Source: Clostridiales bacterium
Lineage (GTDB): Bacteria > Bacillota > Clostridia > Oscillospirales > Ruminococcaceae
NCBI GenBank assembly: GCA_003150405.1
Contig: QAMM01000010.1
Location: forward strand, 134,274 to 198,273
Direction: 5' to 3'
Length of the DNA: 64,000 nt
A model generated the notes under the pieces. That model was not told where the DNA came from. It ran no database searches and saw only the letters and a program-made list of their open reading frames with translations. Made by a program: the position numbers and the translations under genes. Positions 25,542-34,761 of the stretch are shown here, one piece after another (the first letter of the stretch is position 1; each line of letters begins with the position of its first letter).

Positions 25542-26819
25542 CTATTTGATCAAATCACAACGCATATAAGGACGAAGTGCTTCTGGCACCCGGATGGTGC
25601 CGTCCTCATTGAGGTTGTTTTCGAGATAGGCAATGAGCATGCGCGGCGGTGCAACCACCGTATTGTTGAGGGTATGGGCAAAATATTTGCTCTTATCCTT
25701 GCCTTTGATGCGGATTCCAAGCCGTCTTGCCTGCGCATCGCCGAGGTTGGAGCAGCTCCCGACCTCAAAATACTTTTTCTGCCGGGGCGACCAAGCTTCA
25801 ACGTCAATGCTCTTGACCTTCAAATCCGCAAGGTCACCGGAACAGCATTCCAGCGAACGAACCGGAATATCCAACGAGCGGAAGAAATCCACCGTGTAGC
25901 GGTAGAGCTTTTCAAACCACTCCATGCTTTCCTCCGGCTTGCAGACCACAATCATTTCCTGCTTTTCAAACTGGTGGATGCGGTAAACGCCGCGTTCCTC
26001 AATGCCATGGGCACCGACCTCCTTGCGGAAGCAGGGCGAATAGCTGGTCAAGGTTTTCGGGAGTTCAGCTTCGTCCAGCATGGTGTCGATGAATTTCCCA
26101 ATCATCGAATGTTCGCTGGTGCCGATGAGGTAGAGGTCCTCTCCCTCAATTTTATACATCATATTCTCCATTTCAGAGAAGCTCATGACGCCGTCCACCA
26201 CGCTGCTACGGATCATGTAAGGCGGGATGTAATAGGTAAAGCCGCGGTCTACCATAAAGTCTCTGGCATAAGCGAGGATTGCGGAATGCAGCAGCGCAAT
26301 AGGGCCGCAAAGGTAATAAAAACCATTTCCGCTGGTTTTGCGGGCGCTGTCTAAGTCGATTCCGTGCACCTTTTCCATAATATCCACGTGGTAAGGCACC
26401 TCAAAATCCGGTACAACCGGCTCGCCAAAACGCTCCAGTTCGACGTTTTCGCTGTCATCCTTGCCAATGGGAACCGACGGATCGATGATGTTAGGGATAA
26501 CAAGCATCCGCTTGCGGATTTCAGCGGTGAGCTTGTCCTCTTTGGCTTCCAACGCGGCAAGCTCCTCCGCCATGGTGCTGACCTGGCCCTTGGCGGCCTC
26601 CGCTTCCTCTTTTTTGCCCTGCGCCATCAGCTTGCCAATCTCTTTGCTAATGGAATTGCGCTGGCTGCGGAGATAGTCGCAGCGGGTTTTGGATTCACGG
26701 AATTCGCGGTCAAGCGCAATAACCTCGTCCACCAGCGGAAGCTTGTCCTCCTGGAATTTTTTGCGGATATTTTCCTTAATCGTTTCCGGTTCATTGCGCA
26801 GGAATTTTATGTCCAGCAT
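25542..26819 (-). CDS. serS: Seryl-tRNA synthetase
   Basis: A 425-residue class II synthetase that charges tRNA-Ser. The N-terminal coiled-coil arm (about 30-105) is rich in charged heptads. Motif 2 is visible as FRKEVGAHGIEERGVYRIHQF and motif 3 as LNNTVVAPPRMLIAYLENN. Length is standard. It starts 15 bases after parB in the same direction and is probably read through from the parA-parB transcript. No T-box leader is present, unlike many Bacillota serS genes. Confidence 0.97.
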   Translation of the reverse strand: MLDIKFLRNEPETIKENIRKKFQEDKLPLVDEVIALDREFRESKTRCDYLRSQRNSISKEIGKLMAQGKKEEAEAAKGQVSTMAEELAALEAKEDKLTAEIRKRMLVIPNIIDPSVPIGKDDSENVELERFGEPVVPDFEVPYHVDIMEKVHGIDLDSARKTSGNGFYYLCGPIALLHSAILAYARDFMVDRGFTYYIPPYMIRSSVVDGVMSFSEMENMMYKIEGEDLYLIGTSEHSMIGKFIDTMLDEAELPKTLTSYSPCFRKEVGAHGIEERGVYRIHQFEKQEMIVVCKPEESMEWFEKLYRYTVDFFRSLDIPVRSLECCSGDLADLKVKSIDVEAWSPRQKKYFEVGSCSNLGDAQARRLGIRIKGKDKSKYFAHTLNNTVVAPPRMLIAYLENNLNEDGTIRVPEALRPYMRCDLIK

Positions 26820-26833
26820 GTCCTTCTTCTCCT

Positions 26834-27703
26834 TTATTCATTTCCTGCAAGGCGTGCAGCGAGATCGCGCAGCTCTTCCCTGCTGTAAAATTCAATTTGA
26901 AGGGTACCTTTTTCCCCTTCGGAAGCAATTTTTACCTTGCGGTGCAGCGCCTCCTTGAGGGCAAGTTCCATTTCGTCGAAATAACTGTCCCGCGAAAAGG
27001 GATTTTTTGCGGTGCGGGGTTCTCCAGCCGTGCTAGGATCAGTCTTTGCTGTTTTGGCCCGTTTTTCCAGCTCCCGGACCGAAAGGCCCTTATCTACCGC
27101 AAGATTTGCGGTTTCCACCATCTGGGCCTTATCCTCCAAAGCGAGCAAGGCACGCGCATGCCCGGCGGAAAGGGAGCCGTTTTCCAGCAGCGGACGAATT
27201 TCCTCCGGAAGCCCAATGAGCCGCAGCGCGTTGGCAACCGCCGACCGGGATTTTCCCACCCGCTTGGCGACCTGTTCCTGGGTAAAGCCATAGGCGTCCA
27301 TTAATTCCTGATATCCGAGTGCCTCTTCAATAGGGTTTAAATCCTCTCTCTGAAGGTTTTCAATGAGCGCAATCTCCATGGTCTCCTGCTCGGAGAGGTC
27401 TTTGACCACAACCGGGACCTCGGTGAGTCCGGCCATCCGGGCGGCGCGCCAACGACGCTCCCCTGCGACGAGCTGGTACCCTCCACCCGCAAGCGGACGC
27501 ACAAGCAGCGGCTGGATGACCCCGTGGGTGCGGATGGACTCCGCAAGCTGGGTCAGCGCCTCTTCCTCAAACCGCTTGCGCGGCTGTTCCCGGTTCGGCT
27601 CAATTTCCCCAATCTTCAGGGTAACGGCGCCTTGGGTTTCATCGGTATTATTATCCGCAAACAGGGCTTCTAAACCCTTGCCGAGCCCACGCTGTTTTGC
27701 CAA
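26834..27703 (-). CDS. parB: Chromosome-partitioning protein ParB (Spo0J)
   Basis: About 289 residues. Binds parS sites and spreads as a CTP-dependent clamp to recruit SMC and separate origins. N-terminal ParA-stimulating segment (GLGKGLEALF), CTP-binding motifs GERRWRAARMAGL and ENLQREDLNPIEEA, then the HTH domain with GKSRSAVANALRLIGLP. I favour TTG (27701-27703) as start because GAGGTG is six bases upstream and the product then begins MAKQRGLGKG, as ParB usually does; a GTG three codons earlier overlaps the parA stop. It lies in the parA-parB operon, near two parS sites. Confidence 0.95.
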   Translation of the reverse strand: MAKQRGLGKGLEALFADNNTDETQGAVTLKIGEIEPNREQPRKRFEEEALTQLAESIRTHGVIQPLLVRPLAGGGYQLVAGERRWRAARMAGLTEVPVVVKDLSEQETMEIALIENLQREDLNPIEEALGYQELMDAYGFTQEQVAKRVGKSRSAVANALRLIGLPEEIRPLLENGSLSAGHARALLALEDKAQMVETANLAVDKGLSVRELEKRAKTAKTDPSTAGEPRTAKNPFSRDSYFDEMELALKEALHRKVKIASEGEKGTLQIEFYSREELRDLAARLAGNE

Positions 27704-27708
27704 TGGAT

Positions 27709-28476
27709 TCACCTCTTGTTTTTCTTTAAAAATTCCTTTGCAAGGTCGTCATACGCCTTGGTGCCCTTGGAGCCTTTGTCGTAATACAGCACTGGTTGGC
27801 CAAAGCTGGGCGCCTCGGAGAGACGGACATTGCGCGGAATAACCGTTTTATAAACCTTTTGCGGGAAGAACTTTTTGACCTCGTCCACGACCTGAAGGGT
27901 CAAGTTCAGCCTGCCCTGGTACATGGTGAGTAACACGCCTTCTATATCCAGCATATTGTTGTAGAGCCGTTTGACCTGCCGCACCGTCGCCATCAACTGG
28001 GAGAGCCCCTCCAGCGCATAATATTCACATTGGATGGGGACGAGCAGCGTATCGCTCCCGGTAAGGGCGTTAATGGTGATTAAGCCAAGCGAAGGCGGGC
28101 AGTCCACAAAGATGTAGTCGTAGTTCATTTTGATTGGGGCGATCGCCTTTTTAAAGCGATAGGCACGGTCTGCCATTTCCACCAGTTCAACCTCTGCGCC
28201 GGCGAGTTCCATGCTCGCCGGAATGATATCCACCCCTTTGAACTTGGTCTTGCGGATGCATTCCTCCGCCTTTGCCCCACCGATAAGCATATCGTAGGAA
28301 GAAAGGGCGCCGTCGCGCTTGCTCACACCAAAACCGCTGGTGGCGTTTCCTTGCGGGTCAATATCCACAAGCAATACTTTTTTCTTGTGCGCACCAATGG
28401 CTGCCGCGAGATTGACCGCGCTGGTGGTTTTGCCCACGCCGCCTTTTTGATTTGCAATTGCAACTACTTTGCCCAT
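27709..28476 (-). CDS. parA: Chromosome-partitioning ATPase ParA (Soj)
   Basis: A 255-residue deviant-Walker ATPase that works with ParB in origin segregation and, in Bacillus, controls DnaA. The start MGKVVAIANQKGGVGKTTSA carries the deviant Walker A (KGGVGKTT, residues 11-18). Walker A' is VDIDPQGNAT and Walker B is YIFVDCPPSLG. GAGAGG precedes the ATG. It is followed at once by parB. Confidence 0.97.
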   Translation of the reverse strand: MGKVVAIANQKGGVGKTTSAVNLAAAIGAHKKKVLLVDIDPQGNATSGFGVSKRDGALSSYDMLIGGAKAEECIRKTKFKGVDIIPASMELAGAEVELVEMADRAYRFKKAIAPIKMNYDYIFVDCPPSLGLITINALTGSDTLLVPIQCEYYALEGLSQLMATVRQVKRLYNNMLDIEGVLLTMYQGRLNLTLQVVDEVKKFFPQKVYKTVIPRNVRLSEAPSFGQPVLYYDKGSKGTKAYDDLAKEFLKKNKR

Positions 28477-28579
28477 GAAACCTCTCCCAAATTTTCTGCT
28501 GGTTCAAATAGGGAAACTTTTGTCCCTGTCCTTGTTATTATAGCATAAGGAAAGCGGAAAAGAAAGACAAAATGGCACA

Positions 28580-28621
28580 AAAAGGCGGCAGTTGTTTCAC
28601 GTGAAACAACTGCCGCCTTTT
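28580..28621 (-). terminator. noc terminator built on a parS core (42-base perfect palindrome)
   Basis: A perfect 42-base palindrome starts AAAAGGCGGCAG and ends in the complement. It lies 28 bases past the noc stop and continues as TTTTTG on the minus strand, so it should fold into a terminator of about 19 pairs. Its centre is the exact 16-base parS site (28593-28608). Confidence 0.88.
28593..28608. promoter_or_regulatory. parS centromere site 1
   Basis: Exact TGTTTCACGTGAAACA, the 16-base ParB-binding palindrome of Bacillota. It lies between parA and noc, about 9 kb left of dnaA. Confidence 0.95.
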
Positions 28622-28649
28622 CAGGGGAGTATATATGGAAGGGGGCTGT

Positions 28650-29444
28650 CTAGGTTTTGGGAATTCGGACAATGTACTCAATGTACGCGCCCTCATCCTT
28701 TTTTTCGCTCTCCGCGGGAATACCCGCGCTTTTCATCACTGCGAGCGCTTTGTTAATGGTATTGAGGAAAATGCGGACGTCCTTTACCACCGGGATCCGC
28801 ATCTTTGGCGGATGGTTCTCCAAGACTGCATCAATAAACTTTTCTGTCTGACTGACGTTGTAACCACGTGCAATGACCTCTTCAATGACATCGGCTCGCT
28901 TAGCATCATCACTGATTTTTAAGAGGGCACGGGCATGGCGTTCGGTGAGCCCGCCCTCCAGAATCCGCTGCTGCTGCTCCCTGGGAATGCGTGTAAGCCG
29001 GATTTTATTGGCAATGGTGGACTGCGCCATTGACAAGCGAAGAGCTGCTTCCTCCTGGGTGACGTTCCATTCCACAATCGCGGAAGCAAGTGCGGCTGCC
29101 TGTTCAAAAAAGTTCAAGTCCTCCCGCTGGAGATTTTCCAGAAGAGCGAGAACGGCAGAGTCTTTCTCGTTAGTTTGCAAAATGATGGCAGGGACCTGTG
29201 AAAGCCCTGCGATTCGAGCGGCGCGCAGGCGGCGTTCCCCTGCAATGAGTTCATAGCGTCCGTTACGATTTTTACGGACGGTCAGCGGCTGTAAAATGCC
29301 ATTTTGGCGGATACTATCCGCCAGGCTGTTTAAGGCCGAACAATCAAACGTGGTACGCGGTTGTGCGGGATTTGGTTCAATTTCTGCTGCGGGCAACAAA
29401 ACAACCTGATTAATGGTTTTCTCTTTTTGAAAGATGCTGGACAT
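28650..29444 (-). CDS. noc: Noc-type ParB paralog (nucleoid occlusion protein)
   Basis: A 264-residue ParB-family protein, second in the window. It has the CTP-fold motifs GERRLRAARIAGL and ENLQREDLNFFEQA and an HTH with MAQSTIANKIRLTRIP. The C-terminal dimerisation region differs from the neighbour's. Placement directly after rsmG is the usual place for noc, which binds NBS sites and keeps the division septum off the nucleoid. However, a short N-terminus means the membrane-binding helix of Bacillus Noc is not obvious, so it could be a second ParB. GGAGG precedes the ATG. Confidence 0.85.
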   Translation of the reverse strand: MSSIFQKEKTINQVVLLPAAEIEPNPAQPRTTFDCSALNSLADSIRQNGILQPLTVRKNRNGRYELIAGERRLRAARIAGLSQVPAIILQTNEKDSAVLALLENLQREDLNFFEQAAALASAIVEWNVTQEEAALRLSMAQSTIANKIRLTRIPREQQQRILEGGLTERHARALLKISDDAKRADVIEEVIARGYNVSQTEKFIDAVLENHPPKMRIPVVKDVRIFLNTINKALAVMKSAGIPAESEKKDEGAYIEYIVRIPKT

Positions 29445-29616
29445 ATTGAACCTCCGCTGTTTTTGTTTCCACCGCTCGTAGGATTTTCCAGCCTAGCCAA
29501 AAAAACAGACAGGCAGAAAACCTCCTGAAAACAGAATACCATATAAGGTCCTATATTTCCAGTTTTTTCCATCGTTAAAAACAGCAATAAAACGGGCAGG
29601 TTCGACACCTGTCCAT

Positions 29617-30330
29617 TTATCGAAGCGGCAATTTTGCAATTTTGGCGGGAGTGCGGGGATATTTTGTCGGCGTTTGCGATATTTTTTCCACCACAACCGC
29701 GGTACGGCGGCTGCCGTCCGGTAAGCTGTATTCCTCCACTTCCCTGATTCTTCCACCCAATGTGCGGATTGCAGGCCTTGCCTCTTCTAGTTCCTCATTG
29801 AGCTCCGGCCCTTTCAGAGCGACAAAAAATCCCCCTATCTTGACAAAAGGCAGACAGTATTCAGAGAGTTCTCGCATACGGGCGACAGCGCGGGCCGTCG
29901 CAAAGTCATGCTGTTCCCGTAAAGACGACATTCGGCCTAAATCTTCTGCGCGGCCATGGATGCATTCGGCGTTTAAATGCAGCACACCACATAACTCCCT
30001 AAGAAAATTGATCCGCTTGTTCAGGCTGTCCGCTAGGGTTAGCTGAAGATCGCGCCGGACAATACCAATGGGTACCGATGGAAATCCCGCGCCGGTTCCA
30101 ATATCCGCCAGTTTCGCGTGTTCCGGAACCGAGGCCACCTGAAGAAGCAGCAAGCTGTCTACAAAATGCTTGACCGCAACCTCGTCCGGTGCAGTGATTG
30201 CCGTGAGGTTCATCCGGCTGTTCCAGTCGATGAGCTGTTCGTAGTAAAGCCGAAAGGCGGAAGCCTGCTCCTCGGTCAAATTAATTCCGGCCTTTGTGGC
30301 CCACATGAGCATCTGCTCCTCAAAGGGCAT
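29617..30330 (-). CDS. rsmG: 16S rRNA (guanine-527-N7) methyltransferase
   Basis: A 237-residue SAM-dependent enzyme (GidB) that methylates G527 of 16S rRNA. The SAM motif [15 protein letters not shown] and the N-terminal [10 protein letters not shown] segment with FVDSLLLL are characteristic. It starts inside the end of mnmG (11-base overlap), the usual coupled arrangement. Confidence 0.96.
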   Translation of the reverse strand: MPFEEQMLMWATKAGINLTEEQASAFRLYYEQLIDWNSRMNLTAITAPDEVAVKHFVDSLLLLQVASVPEHAKLADIGTGAGFPSVPIGIVRRDLQLTLADSLNKRINFLRELCGVLHLNAECIHGRAEDLGRMSSLREQHDFATARAVARMRELSEYCLPFVKIGGFFVALKGPELNEELEEARPAIRTLGGRIREVEEYSLPDGSRRTAVVVEKISQTPTKYPRTPAKIAKLPLR

Positions 30331-32218
30331 TAGACGCCCCTCCCCTCTTTTGCGCTTCCAGCCAGATGGTAAGCACGGTGATATCCGCCGGGGATACCCC
30401 GGAAATACGGGAAGCCTGCCCGATGTTCAGCGGATGGATTTTATTGAGTTTTTCCACTGCCTCCAGACGAAGCCCGGTGATGGAGCTGTAATCAAAATCC
30501 TGTACCGGCAGGACGCGGCTTTCCATTTTGCGCATCCGCTCTACCTGTTCCCGCTGGCGTTTGATATAGCCCTCATACTTCAGCCGGATTTCCACCTGTT
30601 CCGTCACCTCATGCGGCAGTGACGGACGCTCCGGATCAAAAGGCGCAAGATCCGCATAACCAATCTGCGGGCGCTTGAGCAAATCCACCATTCGCGCACC
30701 GGACTGGATGGGTGATGTTTCACGTGAAACAAGCAAACGGTTCATTTTCTCCGAAGGGGCAAGCACCACCTTTTTGAGGCGTTCCAGTTCCTGCCCAGTC
30801 AACTCCAACTTACGATGGAGCTTTTTCATCCGCTCTTCCGAAACAAGGCCAATTTCATATCCAATGGGGGAAAGGCGTTCATCCGCATTGTCCTGCCGAA
30901 GCAACAAGCGGTACTCGCTGCGCGAGGTCATCATACGGTAAGGATCCATGCAGCCCTTGGTGACAAGATCGTCAATCAACGTTCCGATATAAGAGCTTGC
31001 ACGGTCCAGAATAAGCGGCGGTTTTCCCTGCACCTTCCGTGCAGCGTTAATCCCGGCAACCAGTCCCTGCCCTGCCGCCTCTTCATACCCTGAGGTTCCG
31101 TTGAACTGCCCGGCTCCATAAAGACCGGGTACCGCCTTGACTTCCAGCGAAGGGGAAAGCTCGGTTGGGTCGCAGCAATCGTACTCTATGGCGTAGGCAG
31201 GCCGCATAATTTCAACCTGCTCCAATCCTTTGATTGTGCGCAGGAACGCAAGTTGAACATCCTCCGGCAAAGAAGAAGACATCCCCTGCAAATACATTTC
31301 TTCAGTATCAAGCCCCATCGGCTCAATAAAAAGCTGATGACGAGGCTTATCCGAAAAACGGACGATTTTATCCTCAATGCTCGGGCAATAGCGGGGACCA
31401 ATCCCTTCAATACGCCCGCTGTAAAGCGGCGAACGGTGGAGATTGTCCAGAATGACCTGATGGGTCTTTTCGTTGGTATAAGCAATGTAGCAGTTGACCT
31501 GATTTTTCAGTTCACCAGTGGTATCGGCTGAAAACGGGACAATCTGCTCATCGCCCAGCTGTTCCTCCAGCTGGGAAAAATCAATGCTCCGGCGGTGTAC
31601 ACGTGCCGGCGTCCCTGTTTTAAAGCGGCGCATGGTCAGACCGAGCCGCCGCAGGTTTTCGGTCAGGCCGGTCGCTGCAATAGAACCGTCCGGACCCGCG
31701 GTATAAGAAGTCTCTCCTACATGAATTTTACCGTTCAGGTAGGTGCCGGTTGCCAAGATCACACATTTTACAGCATAAACAGCACCGAGTGCCGTTTCAA
31801 TCTCTTTGACTGCGCCGGATTCATCCACCCGGATATCAACCACCTCAGCCTGCTTTAGTTCCAGGCCCAGCTGGCGTTCCAGAGTGTGTTTCATCAAATT
31901 ATGATAAGCTACCCGGTCAGCCTGAACCCGCAGGCTGTGAACCGCAGGACCTTTGCCGCGGTTGAGCATACGGCTTTGCAGAAATGTCTTGTCCGCCGCA
32001 CGCCCCATTTCACCACCAAGCGCATCAATTTCTTTGACAATATGTCCCTTTGCCGTTCCGCCAATGGATGGATTACACGGCATATTGGCAACCCCATCCA
32101 GGGAGATGGTGAACAGCGCGGTTTTTACGCCAAGACGCGCCGCAGCCAGCGCGGCCTCACAGCCTGCATGCCCTGCTCCAATCACCGCAACATCATAAGC
32201 GTCCATCGAATAGCTCAT
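30320..32218 (-). CDS. mnmG: tRNA uridine-5-carboxymethylaminomethyl modification protein MnmG (GidA)
   Basis: A 632-residue FAD protein that works with MnmE to make (c)mnm5U34 in the wobble position of several tRNAs. The FAD motif [17 protein letters not shown] is at about 14-30. The folate/NADH region has [11 protein letters not shown] and [18 protein letters not shown], and the C-terminal helical domain follows. GGAGGG precedes the ATG. A perfect parS site lies within its coding sequence near the segment LLVSRETS. Confidence 0.97.
   Translation of the reverse strand: MSYSMDAYDVAVIGAGHAGCEAALAAARLGVKTALFTISLDGVANMPCNPSIGGTAKGHIVKEIDALGGEMGRAADKTFLQSRMLNRGKGPAVHSLRVQADRVAYHNLMKHTLERQLGLELKQAEVVDIRVDESGAVKEIETALGAVYAVKCVILATGTYLNGKIHVGETSYTAGPDGSIAATGLTENLRRLGLTMRRFKTGTPARVHRRSIDFSQLEEQLGDEQIVPFSADTTGELKNQVNCYIAYTNEKTHQVILDNLHRSPLYSGRIEGIGPRYCPSIEDKIVRFSDKPRHQLFIEPMGLDTEEMYLQGMSSSLPEDVQLAFLRTIKGLEQVEIMRPAYAIEYDCCDPTELSPSLEVKAVPGLYGAGQFNGTSGYEEAAGQGLVAGINAARKVQGKPPLILDRASSYIGTLIDDLVTKGCMDPYRMMTSRSEYRLLLRQDNADERLSPIGYEIGLVSEERMKKLHRKLELTGQELERLKKVVLAPSEKMNRLLVSRETSPIQSGARMVDLLKRPQIGYADLAPFDPERPSLPHEVTEQVEIRLKYEGYIKRQREQVERMRKMESRVLPVQDFDYSSITGLRLEAVEKLNKIHPLNIGQASRISGVSPADITVLTIWLEAQKRGGASNAL
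30716..30731. promoter_or_regulatory. parS centromere site 2, inside mnmG
   Basis: Exact TGTTTCACGTGAAACA within the mnmG coding region. It reads through codons for VSRET on the minus strand, so the site is carried without breaking the protein. Confidence 0.93.
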
Positions 32219-32387
32219 GAAATCCCTCCTTTCTTTGGATATCCGTCAAACGAAAAAAACTTTTTCGAAACAAGCATTTTCCTGTGACCATCGACCAGCT
32301 GTTTACTTCCAGCAAACTTTCTCAAGGAAAAATACCTTTCAACAATTGCACAGCAAACAGTGGAAAACATTTTTGTTTACAACCACC

Positions 32388-33752
32388 TTATTTTCCAACA
32401 CAGAATTTGGAAAAGACCTCATCCACAACCACATCCGAAACCGACTCACCGGTGAGCTGCAGCAAAGCGTCAATGGCATCCTCAATCGAAATGTTAACGG
32501 CATCCAGCGTCATACCAAAGGAAAGCGCATCCAGGCTAGCTTCAATGTGGTTCAGCGCCATATTGGCGCAGGAACGCTGACGCTCGTTTGCAAGAATGGG
32601 CTGGTTGGTATCAAACTCCGTCAGATGCATCAAACGGGAAACCGCCGCATTTAATTCTGCAACGGCAGCTTCATCCTTTGCCGATATTAAAACAGAATGT
32701 TGAAAATCTCGTTTAATATACTCTTCGTCGATTTGCACGCCCAAATCGGATTTATTGAGCACTACAACCGTCGGCTTTGTACGGACGACCCGCATCAACT
32801 CCACATCCTGCCTGTCCAGTTCCTCCGAAGCGTCCAGCACCAACAGAACCAAATCCGCCTCTGCGATCCGCTTTTTGGCGCGGTCAATGCCTGCAAGTTC
32901 GACCGTATCATGGGTTTGGTGAATTCCAGCCGTATCTGCAAGGCGGAGCACCACATCGCCGAGGTTCACCGTCTCCTCCACAATGTCGCGGGTTGTGCCG
33001 GCCATATCGGTGACAATGCTTTTTTCACAGCCAGCGAGCAAATTCATTAACGTGGATTTACCGACATTCGGCTTGCCCACAATGGCGGTATTGACACCCA
33101 TGTGGACAACTCGGCCAATGTCAAAGGTTTTGATTAAATCCTTAATCTCCTGCCTGATTTCCAGCAACTCATTCCGCAGCAGCGAAAGTTTTACCGCGTC
33201 CACATCTTCCTCCGGGAAATCAATCCAGGCTGTAATATGAGAAGTTTGGGCAACCAGACGGTCCTTGATCCTTGCAATTTTTTGGTACAACGCACCATCC
33301 AGTGCCGTCATGGCACAGCGTGCCGCCTGTTCACTCTGGGAATTAACAATATCCAGCACCGACTCCGCCTGAGTCAGCGACATTTTTCCATTTAAAAAGG
33401 CGCGCTTAGTGAACTCCCCCGCTTCAGCAAGGCGCGCGCCAGCGTCCAGTGCCGCACGGAGCAGCCGTCGGGTAACAATAATCCCACCATGGCAGGAAAG
33501 CTCGACTACATTCTCACCAGTATAGCTTCTCGGCGCACGGTAAACAACTGCAATCGTATTGTCAATTTCGCCGGCTGCATCTATAGCCGTTCCATAAGCG
33601 GCTGTATAGCCTTTGTGTTCGCACAACGGTATGCCAGATACTGGCCGGAAAATTTGATCGGTGACCGCGATTGCCTCCGGACCGGAAATACGGATGACCG
33701 ACAGCCCCCCAACCGCATTCGGGGTGGCAATCGCTGCAATGGTCTCGTTCAT
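32388..33752 (-). CDS. mnmE: tRNA modification GTPase MnmE (TrmE)
   Basis: A 454-residue GTPase, partner of MnmG. Its N-terminal folate-binding domain begins IAAIATPNAVGGLSVIRISG. A helical domain is interrupted by the G domain with G1 GKPNVGKST, G3 DTAG and G4 NKSD. The conserved C-terminal CVGK is the last four residues, as expected (C(I/L/V)GK). AGGAG precedes the ATG. A 169-base gap separates it from mnmG and holds no recognised element. Confidence 0.97.
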   Translation of the reverse strand: MNETIAAIATPNAVGGLSVIRISGPEAIAVTDQIFRPVSGIPLCEHKGYTAAYGTAIDAAGEIDNTIAVVYRAPRSYTGENVVELSCHGGIIVTRRLLRAALDAGARLAEAGEFTKRAFLNGKMSLTQAESVLDIVNSQSEQAARCAMTALDGALYQKIARIKDRLVAQTSHITAWIDFPEEDVDAVKLSLLRNELLEIRQEIKDLIKTFDIGRVVHMGVNTAIVGKPNVGKSTLMNLLAGCEKSIVTDMAGTTRDIVEETVNLGDVVLRLADTAGIHQTHDTVELAGIDRAKKRIAEADLVLLVLDASEELDRQDVELMRVVRTKPTVVVLNKSDLGVQIDEEYIKRDFQHSVLISAKDEAAVAELNAAVSRLMHLTEFDTNQPILANERQRSCANMALNHIEASLDALSFGMTLDAVNISIEDAIDALLQLTGESVSDVVVDEVFSKFCVGK

Positions 33753-33861
33753 GCTGATGACTCCTTCTCACGGGAAAAAGGATATTCCCTTTTTCCGGAC
33801 AATTCCCACCGGGCCTGCATGAGAACCCGTGGAAATGACTGATTCTTTTTCATTCGGTACC

Positions 33862-33900
33862 AAAAAAACCGCCGGCACAATATGTGCAACGACGGTTTTT
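33862..33900 (-). terminator. Terminator of the rpmH-jag operon
   Basis: AAAAACCGTCG and CGGCGGTTTTTTT arms with an inner GCACA / TGTGC stem, 14 bases past the jag stop. Confidence 0.85.
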
Positions 33901-33914
33901 GCCTGGGTAACAGC

Positions 33915-34739
33915 TTAAAGCTCTATTTTTTCGTACAGCTTCGCCTGTTTTTCACGCTCGGACTTCTCCGCCCTGATATACTCCGCCTCATAAGAGGTCT
34001 GGCCAACTTTGGAAAGGTTCATGCTCTTGGTTGGAACCTCATCCCTGCGGCTGTCACGGCGGCGCTCATTTCCCCCGCGAGAGCGGCGTGAATCCGAACG
34101 CCTTGGGTTGGTCGAGGAAATGACAACACGGCGGTTCGGTTCCTCGCCAATGGACTTAGAAGTGACGCCCTGCATTTTGGAGACCACCGAATGGATGATG
34201 CGGCGTTCATAGGGATTCATCGGCTCCAGCGTAGAACTACGGCCAGTGCGTGCAACCGTTTTGGAGAGCTTTTCGGCAAGGTGCATTAACGTCTGTTCAC
34301 GTTTGGCACGGTAATCGCCCGAATCCACCGTAATGCGGAAATAATCTCCGCCCAACCGGTTTGCAACCAGAGAGGTCAGGTACTGGATAGCGTCGAGCGT
34401 TTCGCCCCGCCGGCCAATAATAACACCCAAACCTTCTCCCTCAATGTTAAGGATTACATGATCGTTCTCTTCACTAGTTTCGGTAATGGTGAAGCCGGAA
34501 AGCCCCATTGCTGTGAGAATACTGGTAATGTATTCTTTTGCCAATTCCGTTTTGGTGGGAACCGCCTTTTCGTAAGAGACCCTTACCTGCGCTTCGCTTT
34601 TGAGCTTGCCGAGCAGAGAGCGCTTGGGCTCCTCCAAGACCTCAACGGTTACGTCGGCGGCTGTTACTCCAAGCTGAGCTGCTGCGCGTTCGGCCGCCTC
34701 TGCAACAGTTTTGCCGGAAGCGGTTGCTGTATAGACCAT
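33915..34739 (-). CDS. jag: Jag/KhpB RNA-binding protein (SpoIIIJ-associated)
   Basis: A 274-residue RNA-binding protein acting with YidC and in RNA regulation. An N-terminal Jag domain (1-50) is followed by a KH domain (IIGRRGETLDAIQYLTSLV) and an R3H domain (NPYERRIIHSVVSKMQG, ending RRVVISS). A C-terminal tail with an Arg/Ser/Asp-rich stretch (about 210-235) is longer than in Bacillus and may add nonspecific RNA binding. GGAGGG precedes the ATG. It closes the operon after yidC. Confidence 0.93.
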   Translation of the reverse strand: MVYTATASGKTVAEAAERAAAQLGVTAADVTVEVLEEPKRSLLGKLKSEAQVRVSYEKAVPTKTELAKEYITSILTAMGLSGFTITETSEENDHVILNIEGEGLGVIIGRRGETLDAIQYLTSLVANRLGGDYFRITVDSGDYRAKREQTLMHLAEKLSKTVARTGRSSTLEPMNPYERRIIHSVVSKMQGVTSKSIGEEPNRRVVISSTNPRRSDSRRSRGGNERRRDSRRDEVPTKSMNLSKVGQTSYEAEYIRAEKSEREKQAKLYEKIEL

Positions 34740-34761
34740 GAGTCAACCCTCCTGTCTGTGG

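Noticed and set aside
25343..28476. A T-box leader for serS
   Set aside because: serS follows parB after 14 bases, and no T-box core (TGGNACCGCG-like) was seen anywhere upstream.
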